NCBI GenBank assembly: GCA_026913215.1
Contig: JAPTYK010000001.1
Coordinates: 6,076,001-6,140,000, forward strand
Direction: 5' to 3'
DNA: 64,000 bases
DNA from: Streptomyces diastatochromogenes
GTDB lineage: Bacteria > Actinomycetota > Actinomycetes > Streptomycetales > Streptomycetaceae
Part shown: positions 18,138 through 26,704 of the stretch, piece after piece
Position numbering within the stretch: the stretch's first letter is position 1
How the letters are laid out: each line of letters starts with the position of its first letter
The notes under the pieces: model-generated
Told to the model about the DNA's origin: nothing
The model's input: only the letters and a program-made list of their open reading frames with translations
The model's database searches: none
Translations under genes and position numbers: made by a program

Positions 18138-18862
18138 TCAGCGGGGAGCCGCATCTCCAGGCCGTCCAGGACCACGTCCAGGCCGTAGGCGAACTTGGCG
18201 TCCCGGAGGGCGACCGGGTCGACCGCCGCGTGGGCGGCGGCCTCGTCGTAGGCGGCGGCGAGGTGGTCGTGGTCGGCCGCCGCCTGCTGCGCGGCGGGCA
18301 TGAGCCGGGCGATGAACCCGGCCTCGGTCTCCCCGGAGCGGGCGACCGTGGTGAGCCAGGCGGCCTCCGTGGTGCTCATGCCGATGACGTACGACAGGAG
18401 GGTGTCGATCGCTCGGCTCGGCTCGGGGAACCCGGCGGCCGTGAACAGGGCGGCGAGCCGCTCCGAGTACGACATCAGGTTGGGGCCCAGATAGGCGAGG
18501 CCCGCCTGCCCCAGGGTCGACGAGAGCCAGGGGTGGCGCAGGGCCGTCGCCCGGAAGGACCCGGCCGCCTCGGTGGCGGCGGCCCGCCAGGGTCCGCCCG
18601 CGGGCGGGACGGCCATCTCGCCCGCGACCTCGTCCACGGCGAGCTCCATCAGCTCGTCCTTGGTGGCGACGTGGCGGTAGAGCGAGGTCGCGCCGGCGTT
18701 CAGGCGGGCGCCGAGCTTGCGCATGCTGAGCGCCTCGATGCCGTCGGCGTCGAGCATGACGACCGCCTCGCGCACGATCGCGGCCCGGCTGAGCGCGGGC
18801 TGATCGGGGGCGGACTGCTCGCGGGCCCATACGGACGGGACGGGGTTCGCCTTGGCGGCCAT
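18138..18862 (-). CDS. TetR-family regulator of the divergent DHA2 efflux pump
   Basis: Begins MAAKANPVPSVWAREQSAPD after AAGGAGG, with HTH ALSMRKLGARLNAGATSLYR and HVATKDELMELAVDEVAGEM, which is the TetR class-like sequence, followed by a TetR_C-type ligand domain. Restoring one C at the end gives GLEMRLPR and the stop at 18138. Divergent from the MFS pump at 19001 across a 36-base dyad, as in tetR/tetA-type pairs. Confidence 0.85.
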
Positions 18863-18926
18863 GGTCCTCCTTCTCTGCGCATTCACTGCGTACGGCGTGC
18901 GCACCCAGCGTACAACTCTCCGGTGT

Positions 18927-18962
18927 TGCGAACAGTGTGCGCAGCTGCGTACAGTGTTCGCA
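18927..18962. promoter_or_regulatory. 36-base operator dyad between TetR and efflux pump
   Basis: Outer arms TGCGAACA (18927-18934) and TGTTCGCA (18955-18962) are perfect inverses; the centre GCAGCTGC is itself palindromic. It lies 39 bases upstream of the pump ATG. Confidence 0.65.
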
Positions 18963-19000
18963 TCGAAGGAAGTCAGTCGAAAGCCGAGGGGGAACTCCCG

Positions 19001-20545
19001 ATGGAAACCCGCAATCCACGCCGCTGGTGGATCCTGGTCGTGCTCTGCCTCAGCACCCTGGTGCTGGTCGTCGACAGCATGGCGCTCACCGTCGCCGTCC
19101 CCTCCATGACCGGGGACATCGGCGCGAGCGCCCAGGACATCCAGTGGATCCTGGACTCCTACATCCTGGTCTTCGCGGGACTCCTGCTCACCTCGGGAAG
19201 CCTCGGCGACCGCTTCGGCCGCCGGAAGGTCATGGTCGTCGGCCTGCTGCTGTTCGGCGCGGCCTCACTCGCCGCCACCGTCTGCACCAGCCCCGGCGAG
19301 GTCATCGCCGCCCGCGTCACCATGGGCGTCGGCGGCGCGCTGATCATGCCCTCGACGCTCTCCCTCCTCATCACCGTCTTCGACGAGGACGAGCGGCCCC
19401 GCGCCATGGCCGCCTGGGGCTCGGTGTCCATGCTCGGACTCGTCGGCAGCCCCGTCCTCGGCGGCGTCCTGATCGACCACTTCTCCTGGCACTCGATCTT
19501 CTTCATCAACGTCCCGGTCGTCGTCCTCGCCGTCCTCGCCGCCCTCACCCTGATGCCCGAGTCCAAGGGCCCCTGGCAGAAGCCCGACCCGCTCGGCGCG
19601 ATCCTCTCCGCCGTCGGCATGACCGCGCTGATCTGGTGGATCATCGAGATCCCGCAGCACGGCGCCTTCCAGGGCCGCTCGCCGGTCACCCTCGCGGTCG
19701 CCGTCGTCGCCCTCGCCGGGTTCGTGGTCTGGGAGAACGTCACCCCCGCGCCGATGGTGCCGCTCGTCCTCTTCAAGCACCGCAACTTCAGCGGCGGTTC
19801 GCTCTCGCTGACCCTCGTGCAGATCGGCAACGGCGGACTGCTCCTCGTCCTCACCCAGTACCTGCAGTTCGTCCTCGGCTACTCGCCCGTCAAGGCCGGT
19901 CTCGCCTTCGTCCCGCTCGCCGTCGCCGCCCTCCTCGGCAACGGCGCAGGAGCCGGCCTCGCCGCGAAGATCGGCAACCGGCTCCTGATCCTCGCCGGGA
20001 TGCTCGTCATGGCCGGCTCCTTCGCCCTGCTCACCACCGTCGACGCGCACTCCGGCTTCACCGTCCCGGCCGTCGCCCTCGGACTCCTCGGCCTCGGCGC
20101 GGGCCTCGCGATGCCGGCCGCCGTCGGCGCGCTGATGAGCACCATCCCCGAGGAGAAGGCCGGCGTCGGCTCCGCCCTCAACGACACCATCCAGCAGGCC
20201 GGCACCGCCCTCGGCATCGCCATCCTCGGCTCGCTCCTCACCAGCCGCTTCGCCGCCGAAATGCCGGCGGACGCCCCCGAACAGGCCAAACAGTCCATCG
20301 GCAGCGCCCTGGCCGCCGCCCGGGGCGACGCTGGACTGATCACCGCCGCCCGCGAGGCCTTCGCCTCCTCGATGTCCACCACCTTCACCATCAGCGCCGT
20401 CGGAGTCCTCGCGGCCGCCGTCCTGGCCACCCTGGTCATGCGGGACACCAGGCCCGCGACCGGGCCCGCCCCCACCGGGGAGACGAAGGAGGCCGGGGAG
20501 ACGGGGGAGAGCGAGGGGACGGGGGAGAAGACGCTCGCCGCCTGA
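19001..20545 (+). CDS. DHA2-family (EmrB/QacA-like) multidrug MFS transporter
   Basis: Intact 514-residue, probably 14-helix drug:proton antiporter. Helix 1 is WWILVVLCLSTLVLVVDSMA; motif D1-like LDSYILVFAGLLLTSGSLGD and motif A GDRFGRRKVMVVG follow; motif C appears as MLGLVGSPVLGGVLIDHFSW. C-terminal residues are Thr/Glu-rich. Expression is probably derepressed when a substrate binds the divergent TetR. Drug specificity cannot be told. Confidence 0.92.
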   Translation: METRNPRRWWILVVLCLSTLVLVVDSMALTVAVPSMTGDIGASAQDIQWILDSYILVFAGLLLTSGSLGDRFGRRKVMVVGLLLFGAASLAATVCTSPGEVIAARVTMGVGGALIMPSTLSLLITVFDEDERPRAMAAWGSVSMLGLVGSPVLGGVLIDHFSWHSIFFINVPVVVLAVLAALTLMPESKGPWQKPDPLGAILSAVGMTALIWWIIEIPQHGAFQGRSPVTLAVAVVALAGFVVWENVTPAPMVPLVLFKHRNFSGGSLSLTLVQIGNGGLLLVLTQYLQFVLGYSPVKAGLAFVPLAVAALLGNGAGAGLAAKIGNRLLILAGMLVMAGSFALLTTVDAHSGFTVPAVALGLLGLGAGLAMPAAVGALMSTIPEEKAGVGSALNDTIQQAGTALGIAILGSLLTSRFAAEMPADAPEQAKQSIGSALAAARGDAGLITAAREAFASSMSTTFTISAVGVLAAAVLATLVMRDTRPATGPAPTGETKEAGETGESEGTGEKTLAA

Positions 20546-20565
20546 CCCCCCGTACCCAGGAAAGA

Positions 20566-20604
20566 GACGGAAGAGTCGGTGCCCCAGGGCGCCGGCTCCT
20601 CCGT
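20566..20604 (+). terminator. Terminator after the efflux pump
   Basis: A 19-bp stem with one mismatch and G:T wobbles pairs GACGGAAGAGTCGGTGCCC with the downstream segment ending CTCCTCCGTC, 21 bases after the pump stop. Confidence 0.6.
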
Positions 20605-20685
20605 CTGCCCCACATGGATGCCTCTCGTCCCACCCGTGGAGTGTTCAACAGAAAAGGGATGGTTCCTCCCGACATAGTGCGGGGC

Positions 20686-21932
20686 ATGACACCGACCTCC
20701 ACCCGGACCCGGACCCGGACCCGCGCAGTCCTCCTCTGCGCCGCCCTCCTCGCCCTCACCGTCCAGGCCACGGCAGCCGCCCCCGTACGCGCCACAGGCC
20801 CCGAGGGCCCCGGCGGGCACGGCCGGCGGGACTGCGTACGGACCGAGCGGCCCCTCGACGGCAAGGCCCGCCGGATCCTCGACATCACCCGCAAGGCCAA
20901 GAGCGACCTCACGCTCAAGTCCGTCGAGCTGCGGGTCACCGTCGACGGACGCGAGGTCGTCACCGACGCCCTGGGCGAGTCCATGACCGGCGTCCCCGCC
21001 GAGCCGGACATGCACTTCCGGGCCGGTTCCGTGGCCTTCTCCCACATCGCCACGGTCCTCCTCCAGCTCGTCGAGGAGGAAGGGTCGGCCTCGACGACAC
21101 CGTGGAGCGGTGGCTGCCCACCGTGCCCCGGGCGAACCGGATCACCCTGCGGATGCTGGCCGACAACACCACCGGCCTCCACGACTACGTCACCGACCCG
21201 GCGTTCCTCGCGGAACTGGAGGCGCACCCCTTCCGCGCGTGGACCCCGGCGCAGCTCCTCGCGTACCCGTACCGGCACTCCTTCTGGTACGCGCCGGGCA
21301 CCAGCTGGAGCTACTCCCACGCCAACTACGTCCTGCTCGTCGCCGCGCTGGAGAAGATCACCGGCACCCGGATCGACAGGCTCGTGGAGGAGCGGGTGAC
21401 CGGTCCCCTCGGACTGCGCGACACGCGGAACGACTTCACCCCCGACATCCCGCGCCCGGTCCTGCACGCCTTCACCTCGGAACGCGGCTCCTACGAGGAG
21501 TCCACGTTCTGGAACCCGTCGTGGACCACCGCGCCCGGCGCGGTCATCACCACCCACATCTGCGACCTGGCCACCTCCGCGCGGGCGATCGGCAGCGGCG
21601 AACTCCTCTCGTACCGCTCGTACCGCACCCTGCTGAATCCGGGCACCGTCGGCCTCGGCGGCGCGACCGCCACCTGCCCCGCCGACGTCTGCCTGAAGCA
21701 GACCGAGGCCAAGCACTTCGGCCTCGGCGTCATCGTCGTCAACGGGTGGGTGCTGCAGAACCCGTCGTTCTCCGGGTACGCGGCGATCCAGGCGTACCTC
21801 CCGTCGAAGCGGCTCGCGATCGCGGTCTCCGCGACGAAGACCCCGACCACCCCCGACGGCAACATGGCCGAGGTGGTCGCCGAGCGCATCGCGGCCGCAC
21901 TCGCCCCTGAGGACCCGCTCGCGCTCTCCTGA
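20686..21932 (+). CDS. Secreted serine-hydrolase-like protein (beta-lactamase/DD-peptidase fold)
   Basis: Starts MTPTSTRTRTRTRAVLLCAA with a Sec-type signal ending near ATAAAPVRA. The fold is that of class C beta-lactamase/DD-peptidases: FRAGSVAFSHIATVLLQLVE, ITLRMLADNTTGLHDYV, YAPGTSWSYSHANYVLLVAA, LEKITGTRIDRLVEERVTGP and LGLRDTRNDF. At the usual SxxK position the sequence is SVAF, so the general-base Lys is missing; the YxN-like position reads YSH. It may have lost peptidase activity or use another residue. One frame break near 21078. Substrate unknown. Confidence 0.78.
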
Positions 21933-21939
21933 TCCTCCG

Positions 21940-22682
21940 TCACGAGGCCGCCCGGCGCCGCCGGTCGGCGGCACCGGGCGGCCCCTCCGGATCAGACGAG
22001 GACCGGCAGGGCGTGCCGTCGGGGCCTCGGCGCGGAGGCCTCCGGCCCGGCCGGGGCCGGTCCTCGCCGTCGGTCAGGGCCGCGACGAGGGAGGTGCGGG
22101 CGCGGGCGACCCGGGACCTTATCGTGCCGACCGGGCAGCCGGTGGCCTCGGCGGCCTCGGCGTAGGAGAGGCCGAGGAGTTGGGTCAGGACGAAGGCCTC
22201 GCGGCGCTCCGCAGGGATCGCGGAGAGGAGTTCCGCGAGGGCGATGCCGTCCTCGAAGCCGGGGAGTCCGCAGGGCTGCGCCCGCTCGGCGGCCGTCTGC
22301 CAGTCGTCCTGGTCCGAGAGCCGGGGCCGGGCCGCCGCGCGCCGCAGGCTGTCCACGACCGTGCGGCGGGCGATGGAGAGCAGCCAGGTGCGGGCGGAGG
22401 AACGCCCTCGAAACAGGGCAGCGCGGTGAGCGCCCGCAGGAAGACCTCCTGGGTGAGGTCGTCCGCCGCCTGCCGGTCGGCGCTGAGGTACGCGACGTAC
22501 CGCCAGACGTCCCGGTGCAGCGCCCGTACGAACAGGTCGGCCTGGGAGGGCGAACCGTCCCGGGCGGCCAGCGCGAGACGGGTCGTCGCCTCGTCGCTCT
22601 CGGGGGAGGGCAGGGAGCGCGAGGAGCTTGTGCGCGCGTTCACAAGGCTGTGGTGGGCAGGGTTGTTCCGGGCAGGAGTCAT
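21940..22682 (-). CDS. ECF RNA polymerase sigma factor
   Basis: Sigma-70 region 2 is seen as RYVAYLSADRQAADDLTQEV then FLRALTALP, and region 4 as LLGLSYAEAAEATGCPVGTI followed by RSRVARAR. A frame break near 22400 lies between the domains, where WLLSIARRTVVDSLRRAAA resumes. No anti-sigma gene is obvious. It lies downstream of the Met/His-rich membrane gene on the same strand, 133 bases apart, and may be cotranscribed with it. Promoters recognised are unknown. Confidence 0.85.
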
Positions 22683-22815
22683 CGCCGAAGGTCCTTACGG
22701 GGCAAGAGGGGTCCGGCGCGCCGACCGGGCGCCGCCGGTGAGTCGTACGGCCCGCCGCGGGGCAGGCCGATGCCCGGGGCGAGGAACAGGCCCGTCGCCC
22801 CCGGGGATCCGGCTG

Positions 22816-23526
22816 TCAGAAGACAGCGATCACCCGGGGAGGACCTCTGGTGAGCAGCGCGCGTGCGAGGAGGAGACGCCGGGGAACCCGCCCGCCGCCG
22901 GACCGCGCGCGCCGGACGCGCAGCCGGTCCACGGCCACGGGCAGCACCGCGAGGAGGAGCAGCAGGGGCCGGAACACCCGCGCGGGCACGGTGCGCAGCA
23001 GCCGGAACACGGCCCGCTCGCCGTACGCGAGCCAGAGGCCGCTGAGCAGCGCGGCGAGGAGGTGGGCCGCGAGCATGCCGGAGGAGGAGGTCAAGTCCGT
23101 CATGTCGTGGCCGGCGGGCGCGGCGCTCCGGCCCATGGAGGCGTGGCCCATGGCGGCGTGTGCCATGGCCATGTGATCCATCGTCAGGCGACCCGCGCCG
23201 GCGTGGTCCATCGTCATGCCGGCCATGCCGGCGTGGTCCATGGCCGGGTGCTCCGCCGTCGGTGCGGCGACGGCCGTCTGCGACCGGGAGAAGGCCAGGT
23301 GCAGCGCGGACTGGAAGGCGACGGCAGCGGAGGTCACGGCCAGGAGCCCGCGTTCACGCCCGCCGAGGATCCACGCGCCCGCCGCCGTGCCGACGAAGGC
23401 CGCGCCCAGCGTCCCGACGGGCACGGCGCGGCCCGACATGAGGATGTGGCCGATGGCGGCGAGCAGCACGCAGACGGCCGCGAACAAGGCGGCGCGCGCG
23501 GCTCGGGAACATCGGCCTGGTGTCAT
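22816..23526 (-). CDS. Met/His-rich integral membrane protein, possible copper-related
   Basis: 236 residues, about five hydrophobic segments (ALFAAVCVLLAAIGHILMS, LGAAFVGTAAGAWILGG, LLAAHLLAALLSGLWLA-like and RPLLLLLAVLPVAV). Between helices 3 and 4 is a loop of about 45 residues dense in Met and His (MDHAGMAGMTMDHAG, LTMDHMAMAHAAMGHASMG), a pattern common in copper-binding proteins. Family not recognised with certainty. Its pairing with an ECF sigma gene suggests a metal-stress response, which is inference. Confidence 0.65.
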   Translation of the reverse strand: MTPGRCSRAARAALFAAVCVLLAAIGHILMSGRAVPVGTLGAAFVGTAAGAWILGGRERGLLAVTSAAVAFQSALHLAFSRSQTAVAAPTAEHPAMDHAGMAGMTMDHAGAGRLTMDHMAMAHAAMGHASMGRSAAPAGHDMTDLTSSSGMLAAHLLAALLSGLWLAYGERAVFRLLRTVPARVFRPLLLLLAVLPVAVDRLRVRRARSGGGRVPRRLLLARALLTRGPPRVIAVF

Positions 23527-23683
23527 GGCGTGCCCATCCTTGCACCCCTTCCGGAGGTGTGCGGGCGGGCATCGCGAGCACGGCCGCCCCTCGACCTGTC
23601 CGGCACATGCCTACGCGAGATGTGGTGCGTCCCACAAGACCGCCCTGGGAACTCCTGTGCCCCACGGGCCGACTTCTTCGGTC

Positions 23684-23774
23684 GATGGCTGATGGCTGAT
23701 GGCTGATGGCTGATGGCCGATGGCCGATGGGCGACGGGCGACGGGCCACGGTTGATGGGCGACGGTCGACGGCC
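23684..23774. repeat. 7-bp tandem repeat, 13 degenerating copies
   Basis: GATGGCT units give way to GATGGCC, GATGGGC and GACGGGC. The array sits 40 bases upstream of the MFS start, in its presumed promoter region. The remaining 23527-23683 segment shows no gene. Confidence 0.9.
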
Positions 23775-23813
23775 GGGGATTCCGGGCCGGGGCCGCCACG
23801 GGAAGGGAGGCGT

Positions 23814-25058
23814 GTGGGAACCGAGGAGCGACGGCGGCGGCCGGGGCGGAGGCGTCGCCCGGACGCGGCGGCGGCCCGGACCGGGGCGGCGGTGCCGGCC
23901 GGGGACTGACCGCGCTGCTCACGACCGCCATGGCCTTCTCGATGATGCAGCTCTTCCTCCTCGGCGCCCTCGGGCCCCGTCTCGTCGACCGACTCGGCGT
24001 CTCCGAGACGGAGTTGGGCCTGACGACGACCGTCGGGTTCGGCACGGCCGCCGTGCTCTCGCCCGCCGGCGGCCGCATCGTCGACCGGATCGGGCCGCGC
24101 CGCTCCCTGGTCGCCCTCCTCGCGCTCTCGGCGGTGGCGCTGGGACTCATCGGCGCCGCCCCGGGCGTGGGCCTGCTGCTCGCCGCCGTCGCCCTCGGCG
24201 GTGTGCCGCAGGCACTGGCCAACCCGGCGACCAACAAGGCGATCCTGGCCGCCGTGCCCGCCGCGCGGCGCGGCGCGGTCACCGGCACGAAGCAGTCCGG
24301 AGTGCAGCTCGGGGCCTTCGTCGCCGGACTCCCGCTCGCGACGGCCGCCGGTCTCTTCGGCTGGCGGGGCGCGGTCGGGGCGGCGGCCGGTGCGGCGCTG
24401 CTCGCGGCGGCGTGGGCGTGGCGGGCGCTGCCGGCGGACCCCGTGGCGCCCCGCAAACGGGGCGGACACCGGCGGGGCGGGGAGCGAGGGGCGGGCCGGT
24501 GGTCTGGCTGGCCGGGTTCTCGCTCTTCCTGGGCGCCGGGATCGCGTCCGTGAACACGTACCTCGTGCTCTTCGGCGTCCAACGCCTCGGCATGGGCCCG
24601 GCGGTGGCGGGCGCGCTGATCGCCGTGCTCGGCGTGGCGGGCATCGCGGGCCGGATCGGATGGTCGCGGGCCGCCGTCCCGGGCCGCGCCGAGTGGCTGC
24701 CGGGAGCGCTCGCGGCCGGAGCGGTGGGAGCGGCGGCGCTCCTCGTCGCCGCCCCGTACGCGGAACCGCTGGTCTGGGCGGCCGCCGTCGCCGTGGGCGT
24801 CTTCGCGGTCTCCGGCAACGCCGTCTCCATGGTCCTCGTCATGCAGCGGTCCGCCCCGGGCCGGGCCGGACGGGACTCGGCGCGGGTGGCCGCCGGGTTC
24901 TTCGCCGGATTCGCCCTGGGGCCAACGCTGTTCGGGAGGCTCGCGGAGAGCGGCCGTTACGGGACCGGCTGGGTCCTGGTGGCCGCCGAGTTCGCCGTGG
25001 CCGGAGCGGTCGCCCTCGTCTGGGCGACCCGAGACCGCCGAAGGGGAGCCGTGGGTGA
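23814..25058 (+). CDS. MFS transporter
   Basis: Twelve-helix-type permease of the NarK/CynX-like branch. GTG 23814 follows GGAAGGGAGG. The body reads LTALLTTAMAFSMMQLFLLG, GPRLVDRLGVSETELGL, RIVDRIGPRRSLVALLALS (motif A-like), NPATNKAILAAVPAARRGAV and GTKQSGVQLGAF, then after a break near 24500 WLAGFSLFLGAGIASVNTYL. Another break lies near 23906. In the sequence as given the frame runs into the hydrolase gene; I place the natural stop at 25056-25058, overlapping its start. Probably imports a sugar or organic acid for that hydrolase. Confidence 0.72.
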
Positions 25059-26129
25059 ACTCCGCTGGGCCGACGAGGCCTTGGAGGCGGTGCTCCGGCG
25101 GACCGGTGAGACCGCACGGCAGGTCGGGGAGCGGTTCCCCCTGTACGCGGACCCCGCCGACGGGCACTGGACCACGACCGGCCGGGGCTCCTGGGCGGGC
25201 GGGTTCTGGGCCGGGCTGCTCTGGCTGCGGGCCCGCCGCACGGGAACGGCCGCCGACCGCGCGGCGGCGGCCGCGTGCACGGCCCGCCTCGCCCCTGGAC
25301 GGAGGCGGACACCGCCACCCGGGGTCTGATCCTCTGGTACGGAACGGCCCTCGGCGACGGCGAGGAGGCCGAGGCCCTGCGCGCACGGGCGGCGCGGTCC
25401 GTACGCACCGCCTACGACCCGGCCCTCGGGCTCGTCCCCTGGGGCGCGGCCCTCGGCGGCCCCGCGCCCGCGCCCGCGCGGACGGCGTCCCGGCCTCGTA
25501 CCGCTCCTCGCCTCCGCCGGGACCGGGGAGAGGCGGTCGCGGCCGGTCACCTCCACCGCCACCTCGACCTCTGCCTCGACGGCGCGAACGCCGAACGCCC
25601 CTGCCCTTCCTGGGAGTTCACCGAGGCGACCGGCTGGCACGCCTGCCCCGAACCGGAGGCCGGCTGGACCCGGGGCGAGGCCTGGCTGCTCCTGGCCGTC
25701 GCCGACGCGCTGCTCCGCGCCCGGACGCCGGCCTGGCGACCGCAGAGACTGCGCGAGGCGGCGCGACTCCTCCTGGAACAGGGCGAGTTCCTGACCGGCC
25801 CCCTGGTCCCGCCCGCCCTCGCCCGGCACCCGGACGGACCGCTCGACACCTCGGCCGCCGCGATCGGCGCGGTCGCCCTCCTGAAACTGGCCCTGCTGCC
25901 CGCACCGGAATCCACCGCGTACCGCACGCGCGCCGAGGACGTCCTGCGCCACCTGACCCTGACCCACCTCACCCCACCGGGCACCCCGCACCCGGCCGGG
26001 ACGCTCCAGGACGGCTGCTACGACGCGGCCTCGGGCACGGCCGTCCGCCACGCGCTCGTGTGGGGCGACTTCTTCCTGGCCCTCGGCCTCGCCGCCCTGC
26101 GCGGCCACGTCGACCTCGGGCGGGTGTAG
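25051..26129 (+). CDS. GH88-like glycoside hydrolase (unsaturated glucuronyl hydrolase type)
   Basis: An (alpha/alpha)6-barrel-like sequence with GELRWADEALEAVLRRTGE, GSWAGGFWAGLLWLRARRTG, FTEATGWHACPEPEAGWTRG then EAWLLLAVADALLRART, and DGPLDTSAAAIGAVALLKLA, YDAASGTAVRHALVWGDFF. The GWTRGEAW and DTSA-type motifs fit GH88/GH105 enzymes acting on unsaturated oligosaccharides. GTG 25051 follows AAGGGGAG. Frame breaks near 25300 and 25495-25530. Overlaps the MFS gene, so transport and cleavage of the same sugar are likely. Family call from motifs only. Confidence 0.6.
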
Positions 26130-26213
26130 GACACTCCGGGCCCGCCGCGCGCGGGGCGTGTCGGGCCGTCGGGGGCGGGCGGGCAGGTGGTCGCGTGGCG
26201 CGGACGGCCCGAG

Positions 26214-26380
26214 CCTCTCGGGTACGTCGTAGAGTACCGATCCCCTCGGGCGCGTCGTAGAGTACCGATCCCTCGGGCGCGCCGTAGGGCACCGAACCTC
26301 TCGGGTGCGCCGTACGGCCCCGAACCTCTCGGGTGCGTCGTAGGGCACCGATCCCCTCGGGTGCGTCGTACGGCCCCGAA
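26214..26380. repeat. 28-bp tandem repeat, six copies
   Basis: Units of the form CCTCTCGGGTGCGTCGTAGG then GCACCGAA; CTCGGG anchors lie at 26217, 26245, 26272, 26300, 26328 and 26356. Two sub-types alternate (GTAGGGCACCGAT and GTACGGCCCCGAA). No unique spacers, so not CRISPR. It directly abuts a truncated VOC gene. Confidence 0.92.
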
Positions 26381-26642
26381 CTGCTCCCGGAGCCCGACGC
26401 GCACCCCGTCGCCCAGGCGTACACGAGCGCCCTCGTCGAGGACGGCATCCCGGCCGCCTCCTTCGCCGTGGACGACGTCCGCGCCGAGTACGAGCGGCCG
26501 CGCGCCCTCGGTGTCCGCTCTCGGCGTCCGCTTCACCCAGGAACCGCAGGAACCGCAGGAACCGACGGAGGCGGGCCCGGTCGCCACGGCGGTCCTGGAC
26601 GACACCTGCGGCAATCCGATCCGGATCGTCCAGCGGCCCCGA
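26381..26642 (+). pseudogene. Truncated VOC (glyoxalase/bleomycin-resistance) family gene
   Basis: Only the C-terminal half of a VOC protein remains: LLPEPDAHPVAQAYTSALVE, DGIPAASFAVDDVRAEYERP, ALGVRFTQEP and GPVATAVLDDTCGNPIRIVQ. The first half of the domain is absent; its place is taken by the 28-bp tandem repeat. A frame break near 26520 and a duplicated AGGAACCGC segment add further damage. It has no start codon or ribosome-binding site of its own. Probably a remnant. Confidence 0.7.
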
Positions 26643-26704
26643 GCGCCGAGCGCCGAGCGCCGGGCGGCCCGGCGCGGGTGTGGGAGGCGGCTGCCTTCCC
26701 GGCC

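Noticed and set aside
18937..21399. 820-codon open frame overlapping the DHA2 pump and serine hydrolase
   Set aside because: Most of it is the off-frame shadow of the intact pump gene; only the last part is the real start of the hydrolase.
23713..25329. A single MFS-glycoside hydrolase fusion protein
   Set aside because: A ribosome-binding site and GTG mark the hydrolase start, and the neighbouring frame offers a stop overlapping that start; nearby genes show similar frame errors, so two overlapping genes are more likely.
26214..26380. CRISPR array
   Set aside because: The 28-bp units are back-to-back with no unique spacers and no cas genes nearby; it is a plain tandem repeat.
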